Source: Armatimonadota bacterium
Lineage (GTDB): Bacteria; Armatimonadota; UBA5829
NCBI GenBank assembly: GCA_026415535.1
Contig: JAOAGX010000049.1
Coordinates: 1-11,132 of the forward strand
Length of the DNA stretch: 11,132 nucleotides
Direction of reading: 5' to 3'
In this document: positions 5,593 to 11,132 of the stretch, piece by piece
Position numbering within the stretch: position 1 is the stretch's first letter
How the letters are laid out: every line of letters begins with the position of its first letter
Position numbers and translations under genes: made by a program
The notes under the pieces: model-generated
Databases searched by the model: none
What the model was told of the DNA's origin: nothing
What the model saw: the letters and a program-made list of their open reading frames with translations, nothing else

Positions 5593-6341
5593 CGTCCTTT
5601 TGTCATCCTGAGCGAAGCGAAGGATCTCAACGCAACGTCTTCGTTCAACAAAACGCCGAGATTCTTCGCTTACGCTCAGAATGACGACAAAGACGAAGAA
5701 CACGACAACGAGATTCTTCGCTACGCTCAGAATGACGTGTTGCGATGCCGGGATTGATGCTGGATTTTTCGCTTACGTTCAGAATGACGTCCTTTTGTCA
5801 TCCTGAGCGAAGCGAAGGATCTCAACGCAACGTCTTCGTTCAACAAAACGCCGAGAGATTCTTCGCTGCGCTCAGAATGACGACAAAGACGAAGAACACG
5901 ACAACGAGATTCTTCGCTGCGCTCAGAATGACGTGTTATGACGCCGGATTGATGCCAAATTCTTCGCTTGCGCTCAGAGTGACGTCCTTTTGTCATCCTG
6001 AGCGAAGCGAAGGATCTCAACGAGACGTCTTCGTTCAACAAAACGCCGAGATTCTTCGCTTACGCTCAGAATGACGACAGAAACGAAGAACGCGACAACG
6101 AGATTCTTCGCTGCGCTCAGAATGACGTGTTATGATGATGCCAAATTCTTCGCTTGCGCTCAGAATGACGTCCTTTTGTCATCCTGAGCGAAGCGAAGGA
6201 TCTCAACGCAACGTATTCGTTCAACAAAACGCCGAGAGATTCTTCGCTACGCTCAGAATGACGTGTTATGATGCCGGGATTCTTCGCTGCGCTCAGAATG
6301 ACATGTTATGACGCCGGATTCTTCGCTGCGTTCAGAATGAC
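5568..6341. repeat. Tandem array of about 195-bp composite repeats built from short mixed-orientation elements
   Basis: The array holds about seventeen copies of a ~25-bp element. Most read GATTCTTCGCTkmCGCTCAG-AATGAC (k/m variable, 24-26 bp); four are in the opposite orientation with a CCT/GGA variant (TCATCCTGAGCGAAGCGAAG plus GATCT, at 5603-5627, 5798-5822, 5993-6017 and 6179-6203). They are organised into composite copies beginning at 5595, 5790, 5985 and 6171, with spacings of 195, 195 and 186 bp. The last copy is short and ends at 6341 with extra single elements. Opposed elements within a copy could form long imperfect hairpins. Both strands are open in places and yield repeated HSERSEES- or HPERSEGSQ-like peptides, which I treat as artefacts. 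No transposase is present. Confidence 0.95.
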
Positions 6342-6511
6342 AAGGCAGTTGTTCACAATGGCGAAATAGCCGCTCAGAACCACAAAACAGTCCCAAGCAG
6401 GTGCGATGACATTCCTACCGGCAGCCTAAATCTCTGATATCTTATCCAGGGCAATCGGTGTCAGCGAGCAGTCAGGCCTTGGTATTCACCCGGAACGGCC
6501 GCATATGGACA

Positions 6512-8248
6512 TCATTCCTGCGACGGGGCTGCAGCTTCTTCCTGGAACTGTGGCGGGCACTTGGGCAGTTCGAATATGAACTTCGATCCCTTGCCGACCT
6601 CGCTCTCAACCCATATTCTGCCGCCGTGTGCTTCTACGAGGTGCTTAACAAGATACAGCCCAATGCCGGTGCCGCCGACTTTCCTCGTGTCGCGGTTATC
6701 GACTCGATGAAAGCGGTCAAAAATTTTGTTCAGGTGTTCTTTGGGGATTCCTATACCCTCGTCGGCGACCATAAGTTGCACCTTGCCGTCGAGAGGCTTG
6801 CCTGCGACTGTAATCGTGCCGCCGTCGGGAGAGTATTTGACAGCGTTGTTGGTGAGGTTGGTGAGTATTTGATCGACCTTGTCGGTATCGGCGACAATCA
6901 CGGGCAGATTCGGGTCGAGTTCAATCTTAAACTCGTGCCTGTTGGTGTATGACTTTTGTGCTGCAACTACCTTTTCGATCAAGTCCGGAAGGTTGACGGG
7001 CTGAGGATTGAGGTCCAGCGCGCGGCCTGCCTCGATCCGCGATACGTTCAACAGGTCGCTGATAAGCCTTGTGAGACGGTCGCATTCCTGATCGATAATT
7101 GTGTAGAACTCTCGTACGGTCTCCTTGTCGTAGAAACCTTCAGTGTCCTGGAGTAGGGTTGAGATGAACCCCTTAATCGAGGTAAGAGGTGTGCGCAGTT
7201 CGTGAGAAACAGTCGATACGAACGCCGTCTTCATTCGCTCGATTGATCTGATCTCTGTGATATCGTTGAATATCGCTACGACCCCGATTGTGGACTGATC
7301 GTCGCCTCTAACCATCGCAGTCTGGACTTGGTAGATTCGCTCGGCGCCTTCCTCTTCGGCGTTTAGGTCAGGCAGGCTGATCTCTTCGGCCAGCTCGACG
7401 GCTTCATCCAGCGACCTTGTCAGCACTGACTTTACGGCTTCGTTAGGGATTATCTCCCTGTAGTCACCAGTGATTTTGGCATTTGGATCGAGGCCGAGCA
7501 TCGAGCGAGCGGACGGATTGATCTGCATCAGACGTCCGTCGTTATGGACCATTATGATCCCGGCGTAAACGCTTTCGATAACGTGTTCGAGCTCTTCCTT
7601 TTCCTTGACGAAGGCCCGATACATCTGTGCCGCTGCGATGACGGCTGCTTGCTGCCGAGCAAACTGGGTAAGTATGCGAACGTCTTCTTGATCGAAAGCA
7701 CGTCCGAGGCGCTGGTTGAAGACGTGTATTACACCTATGGCCTTGCGCTCGATAACTTCGTTTGTATCCGGGTCGCGTTTTTCGACAATAAGTGGCGCGC
7801 AAATGCCATTGCGTATCTTCAGCAGGGCAACGCTTTCCTTTATTGTACGGGGATCATTGATCGCGTCGTAGATGATAATTGGTTTTTGCTCCCGAAAGAC
7901 TTCGCCGGAGACGCCTGCCGTTGCGTGGACGCGAAACAACCTGATCTCCTCATCGGTAAGACCTATTGCAGGCTTGGTTGCTTGAAGCTCGCCGGTATCC
8001 TCGTCGTAGAGCATGAAGACACACTTCTCGGCCTGCAGCATCGAGGCGATTCTGTAGACCATCTTCTTGAGGGTTTCTTCGACCTCGGTGGGGGTAGTTG
8101 GTCCTGCAGCTCGTGATTCGGCTTCTTTGAGTCGTTCTTCCAGTCGCCTACTCGCCTGCTCTAGAGCGGCGATGGCTATGTCTTTCTCTTGAATCTCCTT
8201 TTGGAGCCGCTCGATGGTTTCCTGGAGCGCCTTAACGTCGGATTCCAA
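6512..8248 (-). CDS. Soluble sensor histidine kinase (coiled coil-GAF-PAS-HisKA-HATPase)
   Basis: A 578-residue two-component kinase without membrane segments, so it should sense an internal signal. Order: N-terminal coiled coil (about 1-48), GAF domain (about 55-207), short helix, PAS domain (about 218-335), HisKA dimerisation domain with the phospho-acceptor H349 in STVSHELRTPLTSIKG, then the ATPase domain with N box (LTNLTNNAVKYSPDGG, 462-477), G1 box (DEGIGIP, 496-502), F box (FDRF, 510-513) and G2 box (GGTGIGLYLVKHL, 525-537). All catalytic motifs look intact. Translation starts at TTG with GAGGT at 8260-8256, seven bases upstream; no ATG precedes it in frame before a stop, and the next Met (63) is inside the GAF domain. 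It has its own candidate promoter 146-175 bases upstream. No receiver-domain partner is visible, so it is an orphan in this window. The ligand is unknown; the C-terminal 15 residues are a disordered Pro/Glu/Ala tail. Confidence 0.93.
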   Translation of the reverse strand: MESDVKALQETIERLQKEIQEKDIAIAALEQASRRLEERLKEAESRAAGPTTPTEVEETLKKMVYRIASMLQAEKCVFMLYDEDTGELQATKPAIGLTDEEIRLFRVHATAGVSGEVFREQKPIIIYDAINDPRTIKESVALLKIRNGICAPLIVEKRDPDTNEVIERKAIGVIHVFNQRLGRAFDQEDVRILTQFARQQAAVIAAAQMYRAFVKEKEELEHVIESVYAGIIMVHNDGRLMQINPSARSMLGLDPNAKITGDYREIIPNEAVKSVLTRSLDEAVELAEEISLPDLNAEEEGAERIYQVQTAMVRGDDQSTIGVVAIFNDITEIRSIERMKTAFVSTVSHELRTPLTSIKGFISTLLQDTEGFYDKETVREFYTIIDQECDRLTRLISDLLNVSRIEAGRALDLNPQPVNLPDLIEKVVAAQKSYTNRHEFKIELDPNLPVIVADTDKVDQILTNLTNNAVKYSPDGGTITVAGKPLDGKVQLMVADEGIGIPKEHLNKIFDRFHRVDNRDTRKVGGTGIGLYLVKHLVEAHGGRIWVESEVGKGSKFIFELPKCPPQFQEEAAAPSQE

Positions 8249-8255
8249 CTTTGCT

Positions 8256-8260
8256 ACCTC
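8256..8260 (-). promoter_or_regulatory. Shine-Dalgarno site deciding the kinase TTG start
   Basis: GAGGT on the minus strand, seven bases before the TTG at 8248-8246. It supports this rare start codon over internal methionines. Confidence 0.6.
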
Positions 8261-8339
8261 TTCCGCTAGAGCTGGCCCGCCACGGTAAGAAAGAATGATG
8301 AGTCAACCGATACGGGGTGATGGGCATTCAAGAAAACAG

Positions 8340-8373
8340 TACTAATCCCGAGCTGGTTTCGGAAACATTAGTA
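8340..8373 (-). promoter_or_regulatory. Stem-loop in the histidine kinase mRNA leader
   Basis: TACTAAT (8340-8346) and ATTAGTA (8367-8373) pair perfectly, and directly stacked inside is GTTT-CGG-AAAC (8356-8366), giving an 11-bp bulged stem. It falls in the ~140-nt leader between the predicted start near 8387 and the TTG codon. The leader is long for an unregulated gene; the fold was not recognised as a known riboswitch. Confidence 0.35.
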
Positions 8374-8393
8374 AACCTTACGCGCCACACCGG

Positions 8394-8423
8394 ATTATAA
8401 CACGCCTTCCCGCGGGTGGTCAA
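8394..8423 (-). promoter_or_regulatory. Promoter of the histidine kinase gene
   Basis: On the minus strand TTGACC (8423-8418) and a perfect TATAAT (8399-8394) are 18 bases apart. The kinase can therefore be expressed independently of the upstream TolB-like and pectate-lyase-like genes. Confidence 0.65.
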
Positions 8424-8430
8424 ACACCCG
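8413..8430. terminator. Hairpin after the TolB-like gene, overlapping the kinase -35 box
   Basis: CGGGTG and CACCCG form a perfect 6-bp stem with a 6-base loop, 27 bases after the TolB-like stop. There is no T tract. The stem contains most of the kinase -35 box, so it could be a weak terminator, an operator, or both. Confidence 0.4.
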
Positions 8431-8433
8431 AAA

Positions 8434-8455
8434 ACGCGCTTGTCGCAACAACCTA
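8434..8455 (+). repeat. Interspersed 22-bp repeat, copy 1
   Basis: ACGCGCTTGTCGCAACAACC followed by TA, starting one base after the TolB-like stop codon and matching 10931-10952 at 21 of 22 positions in the same orientation. With the preceding CCCGAAA it extends to 29 bases similar to the sequence from 10904. Confidence 0.7.
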
Positions 8456-8456
8456 A

Positions 8457-9416
8457 CTACCACGCAAGCTTAGACATATCAAGTACGTAATACAGCGGAT
8501 AATCGCCTTTTGTATTAGGCACGTAGACCATAACCGCCATATATCGGCTGTTTGGCGACCATATGAGCCTGACGGCTTTCCGTTTGTCAAACTCGTCATT
8601 CGGATTCCCGAATCTGCCCACCACTACTCGCCGAAGGTCATTTGGGCGCACGGCTACGACAGTTTTGTCCTCCGCATAGGCAATAACACGTCCGTCAGGC
8701 GACCAAGCTACTGCATTAAGTTCACCACGAGCAATCTCGCGACCGCGGCTTGCTTTTCCTTTCGCTATTTGCAGACTGATAGAACGCTCAGGTTGTTCCT
8801 CAACCAGGATCGCACACCTTGATCCTGTCGGGTCGAAACTGTAGTCCACTATTCCTTCGCTCTGTCTAGTCGAAACCTCGCCGAGGTACTTTCCTGAAAG
8901 GTCGTATTCATCGGGACCCAAAGTTCTGAACCGAGTCCACTCAGCCATACGTACTGTAATTGTCTTTCGCTCCGGATCGTAGGAAAAGCCAATGACTTCC
9001 GAGAAGAACTCGCTCTTCTTGAGCAGTTTAGCGACTTCTCGCTCCTCGCCGCTATTGAGCCGTCTAAGAAGTATGCCTTTAGGTTGCCTTTTGAGGTAGA
9101 GGAACTCGTGATTCGACACAAAGTTTGGGGACATGCCTTCCGTGATGTATTCTAATTTTTTCTCCCCCACTTCCCACTTGAATATTTTGTCTCGCCTAGA
9201 GCCACGATCGAACACGGAGAATATGATTGAGCTTGAGTCTGGCGACCAAGAAAGAAACGGATCGGTCACTCCCATTGCTCTATAGGTTTCTTTCGGGAGA
9301 AGCTGCCACGCGGGAACGAGCTGGTCGGGAATACCCGAGCCCGTTGTTACTGAGATCCACACTCCGACCCCGACCGCCAATATCCCTAGGATTACTAGTA
9401 TAACTCTGCTTTTCAT
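8457..9416 (-). CDS. Membrane-anchored TolB/WD40-like beta-propeller protein
   Basis: A 319-residue protein with one N-terminal hydrophobic helix (about 5-24, after MKSR) that should anchor it facing out of the cytoplasm, or act as an uncleaved signal. The body has spaced S/A-W-S-P-D/N-x-R/S motifs typical of TolB-type propeller blades: LSWSPDSSSIIFSV (55-68), YSFDPTGSRCAILV (192-205), VAWSPDGRVIAYAED (236-250) and LIWSPNSRYMAVMV (284-297). These repeats bind ligands or partners rather than catalyse a reaction. The start ATG has AAGGA seven bases upstream. It follows the pectate-lyase-like gene by 53 bp on the same strand, consistent with one transcript. It lacks the N-terminal D2 domain of true TolB, and no Tol-Pal genes are nearby, so it should not be called TolB. 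Its role is unknown. Confidence 0.78.
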   Translation of the reverse strand: MKSRVILVILGILAVGVGVWISVTTGSGIPDQLVPAWQLLPKETYRAMGVTDPFLSWSPDSSSIIFSVFDRGSRRDKIFKWEVGEKKLEYITEGMSPNFVSNHEFLYLKRQPKGILLRRLNSGEEREVAKLLKKSEFFSEVIGFSYDPERKTITVRMAEWTRFRTLGPDEYDLSGKYLGEVSTRQSEGIVDYSFDPTGSRCAILVEEQPERSISLQIAKGKASRGREIARGELNAVAWSPDGRVIAYAEDKTVVAVRPNDLRRVVVGRFGNPNDEFDKRKAVRLIWSPNSRYMAVMVYVPNTKGDYPLYYVLDMSKLAW

Positions 9417-9469
9417 TTCAATTTCCTTTACGGAGTTGCTGCGCTTCGACGCTGATTGATAGAACTTAA

Positions 9470-10765
9470 CTAAGGCCGCTCACTACACTTCTCGTTGTTT
9501 GAGATAATCGCCGCCTTTCCTATCTCATTGATAATTAGCACTCCATTGACCCCGTTGTTCTCGGCTACTATCGCATGTTGGAGTCCCTTTCTTAGCGCTA
9601 TGGAGGGTTCCGCGGTTGCAAAGGTACATCCTCTGATTTGCAGCTTGCCGTTGTGAACCTCTACAAGAGGTTTTGAGTTACCTTGCTTACCGCTCGACAG
9701 GTAGCAGTTAGAAAGCGACAAGTATCCCTTTCCGTGCGAGACCACATTTTGCACCGAAGGCCCCCAAAATGCGCAGTTTACCAGCCTTACCGAGCCATTC
9801 GACGTGTTCTCGATCACGACCGCGACTGGGTTGTCGCCGGCGAATGCGACGAGCTGCGCATTGGTTATCAGGAGTCCCATCGGCTGGATTGCTTCTACCA
9901 CGATACAGCGCTGCGACAAGTCCGAGCCTATCCCGCAGAATTGCCCGTTGCATGCACCCGAGGCCGTTTTAATGAATCGGTATCCGATCTTGGCTGGGAA
10001 GACAAACGTGTTGGTGACGTATTCCCAATCGGTTCGGCCAAAAACGAACGCTTCAAGGTTGTCTATCATAAACTTGTTGACGATATCGGCATCACCGCCG
10101 ACTTCTTTTGCCCACCACCAATGACCGTGGAGCTGGACGTTGTCGATGCGCCCGATGTCGGTGCAGCCGTCCACAAATATGCCACGCCTTAGGGTACAGC
10201 CGTAGACGCTTCTAATGCGATGCCTCACATTTGGTTCCGGCCCGATTTTGATCCCGTTATAGCTGTTGACTAGAGTGACGTTCTCAACGGTGTTGTCGAA
10301 TCCCTGCAGGTGAAAAGTCCAGGGATATGGTCGGATATCCTTTACGGTCTGCTCCGGGTAGTAGATTACAAGCCCTGACCCCGAGCACGAGCTGCCCATC
10401 TCGAAAAGAGCCGGTGCGTCTTCGTTGTCACGTCCTCCGGTCGCGAGGATCACCGTTCCCACTAGCGGTTCGGAGTATTGCGGGGCTCCTGCTGTGCCTT
10501 TTATGTGGACTCCGGGCGGGACCTTTATGCTGCCTTTGACTAGGTATCTTCCTGCCGGGATATTGACCACTCCTCCGAGCTTTCCGGCTTCGTCACATGC
10601 TTTTTGTATCGCGGCAGTGTCGTCGGTGGCGCCATCTGCCCTGGCTCCAAACGCCTTGACATCGAAAAATCCGCTCATCTCATCGCCTCCGCGGCAAATA
10701 CTGCTGAAAGCCGTCATCATCAAGCACGCGATGCTTGTCATTATACTGAGCCGTTTTATGGTCAT
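9470..10765 (-). CDS. Secreted pectate-lyase-3-like right-handed beta-helix protein
   Basis: A 431-residue protein from the ATG at 10765. A signal peptide (MTIKRLSIMTSIACLMMTAF...) is followed by FFDVKAFGARADGATDDTAA (33-52) and VNIPAGRYLV (67-76), the diagnostic opening of the Pectate_lyase_3 / glycosyl hydrolase 28-like superfamily. The remainder is beta-helix-like, with many N-rich short strands (VENVTLVNSYNGIKIG, VRLVNCAFWG, LQIRGCTFA). The family includes polysaccharide lyases, hydrolases and non-catalytic carbohydrate binders; the active-site residues cannot be assigned by eye, so the substrate is open. The frame extends up to a TTG at 10828, giving 21 more residues. That codon lies in the promoter -35 box, and GGAGG at 10775-10771 sits 5 bases before ATG 10765, so the shorter form is preferred. 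It is probably first in a transcript with the TolB-like gene. Confidence 0.87.
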   Translation of the reverse strand: MTIKRLSIMTSIACLMMTAFSSICRGGDEMSGFFDVKAFGARADGATDDTAAIQKACDEAGKLGGVVNIPAGRYLVKGSIKVPPGVHIKGTAGAPQYSEPLVGTVILATGGRDNEDAPALFEMGSSCSGSGLVIYYPEQTVKDIRPYPWTFHLQGFDNTVENVTLVNSYNGIKIGPEPNVRHRIRSVYGCTLRRGIFVDGCTDIGRIDNVQLHGHWWWAKEVGGDADIVNKFMIDNLEAFVFGRTDWEYVTNTFVFPAKIGYRFIKTASGACNGQFCGIGSDLSQRCIVVEAIQPMGLLITNAQLVAFAGDNPVAVVIENTSNGSVRLVNCAFWGPSVQNVVSHGKGYLSLSNCYLSSGKQGNSKPLVEVHNGKLQIRGCTFATAEPSIALRKGLQHAIVAENNGVNGVLIINEIGKAAIISNNEKCSERP

Positions 10766-10770
10766 TGACC

Positions 10771-10775
10771 CCTCC
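10771..10775 (-). promoter_or_regulatory. Shine-Dalgarno site deciding the pectate-lyase-like start
   Basis: GGAGG on the minus strand, within a longer G-rich run, five bases before the ATG at 10765-10763. It rules in the shorter protein and places the signal peptide at the N-terminus. Confidence 0.75.
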
Positions 10776-10799
10776 CTCATTAAATTGATCACAGCCGAG

Positions 10800-10828
10800 A
10801 TTGTAGCGCGTAAGCAGGTTTGATACAA
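10800..10828 (-). promoter_or_regulatory. Promoter of the pectate-lyase-like and TolB-like genes
   Basis: On the minus strand TTGTAT (10828-10823) and TACAAT (10805-10800) are 17 bases apart. The start would be near 10793, about 28 nt ahead of the ATG at 10765. The -10 box is identical to that of the PEP-CTERM pair. Confidence 0.6.
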
Positions 10829-10910
10829 GGCCGATGACTAGAGGTTGTTTCGATAAGACTCGACCGCAAGCTGTTTCGGCATTTGTCGGCTAAGCAAGAG
10901 GAACCCAAAA

Positions 10911-10952
10911 ACGCACTTATCGTAACAACAACGCGCTTGTCGCAACGACCTA
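10911..10952 (+). repeat. Interspersed 22-bp repeat, two adjacent copies
   Basis: A diverged copy (10911-10930, ACGCACTTATCGTAACAACA) abuts a near-perfect copy (10931-10952). The second matches 8434-8455 at 21 of 22 positions; the first matches about 16 of 20. They lie upstream of the pectate-lyase-like promoter. The rest of 10829-11055 holds no gene that I can support, only two CAACCGTTA direct repeats (near 10996 and 11015) and several TCATTC fragments leading into the edge repeat. Confidence 0.65.
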
Positions 10953-11055
10953 CTACGGCTTAAAAATCCGTTGTTTTATTAGTCGTTCTGGTCGCCAACC
11001 GTTACCATAAGCAACAACCGTTATTCTGATATCATTCGTCATTCTGCCATCACTT

Positions 11056-11132
11056 GTCATTCTGAGCGCAGCGAAGAATCTCGTTGTCGCGTTCTTCGTT
11101 TCTGTCGTCATTCTGAGCGTAAGCGAAGAATC
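11056..11132 (-). repeat. Inverted copy of the array element, at the window edge
   Basis: These 77 bases are the exact reverse complement of 6050-6126, part of composite copy 3 of the array. Two ~25-bp elements are joined by the same linker, including the copy-3-specific CAGAAACGAAGAACGCG variant. The repeat reaches the window end and may continue beyond it. Confidence 0.9.

Noticed and set aside
5727..6074. Open reading frames on both strands encoding HSERSEES / HPERSEGSQ repeats
   Set aside because: They are translations of the repeat array, open in both strands because the element lacks stops. Their composition follows the DNA repeat, they have no ribosome binding site, and such peptides are familiar annotation artefacts.
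5568..6341. CRISPR array
   Set aside because: The repeats occur in both orientations, vary in length and sequence, are separated by similar rather than unique spacers, and no cas gene is present.
6458..8116. Long plus-strand reading frames (6458-6952 and 7544-8116) opposite the histidine kinase
   Set aside because: They lie antisense to a protein with every kinase motif intact, and their translations show no recognisable domain or ribosome binding site.
6512..8248. Assignment of the kinase as PrsK, the PEP-CTERM system regulator
   Set aside because: PrsK-type kinases have an N-terminal multi-helix membrane region, which this protein lacks, and no PrsR-like regulator or exosortase lies nearby.
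8457..9416. Calling the propeller protein TolB of the Tol-Pal system
   Set aside because: It has an uncleaved-looking N-terminal anchor, lacks the TolB D2 domain, and no tol or pal genes are adjacent.
5568..11132. Composite transposon bounded by the inverted repeats
   Set aside because: No transposase, integrase or target-site duplication is visible, and one arm lies inside an array of the same repeat, so simple repeat dispersal explains the arms.

Overview
The window reads like a chromosomal segment from a Gram-negative, free-living or environmental bacterium. There is an Aquifex-type aconitase, two PEP-CTERM exported proteins (a sorting tag found in bacteria with an outer membrane and extracellular matrix), a soluble multi-domain histidine kinase and a secreted pectate-lyase-like protein. 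Good Shine-Dalgarno sites and sigma70-like promoters occur throughout and GC content looks close to 50%. The combination would fit an uncultured lineage such as Armatimonadota or a relative, but that placement is inference; nothing here fixes the phylum.

Left part (1-2500): the first 46 bases are the start of a leftward gene for a lipoyl-bearing E2 subunit of a 2-oxo-acid dehydrogenase. It is divergent from a rightward aconitase gene (176-2113), so two steps of central carbon metabolism share one short intergenic region. A leftward small ferredoxin gene (2266-2481) converges on the aconitase across a strong hairpin. The ferredoxin lacks one of the four usual cluster cysteines.

Middle (2500-5520): a rightward gene encodes an exported bactofilin-like repeat domain joined to a multi-helix membrane region (2651-3787). 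Two leftward PEP-CTERM protein genes follow (3966-4637 and 4732-5334). The 13-bp-stem hairpin at 3905-3935 separates the convergent units. The upstream PEP-CTERM gene has an excellent promoter whose -35 box lies inside a perfect inverted repeat.

Repeat array (5568-6341): nearly four tandem copies of a ~195-bp composite built from short elements in both orientations, of the type that yields spurious HSERSEES-like peptides when translated. A 77-bp stretch of copy 3 recurs without a mismatch, in inverted orientation, at the right edge (11056-11132). The array cuts across a short reading frame that has its own ribosome binding site.

Right part (6512-10828): three leftward genes lie between the inverted repeat copies. 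In transcription order they are a secreted pectate-lyase-3-like beta-helix protein, a membrane-anchored TolB/WD40-like propeller protein, and a cytosolic coiled-coil-GAF-PAS-HisKA-HATPase histidine kinase with its own promoter and a structured leader. A separate 22-bp direct repeat family flanks the first two. No exosortase, response regulator, transposase, tRNA or rRNA is present in the window.
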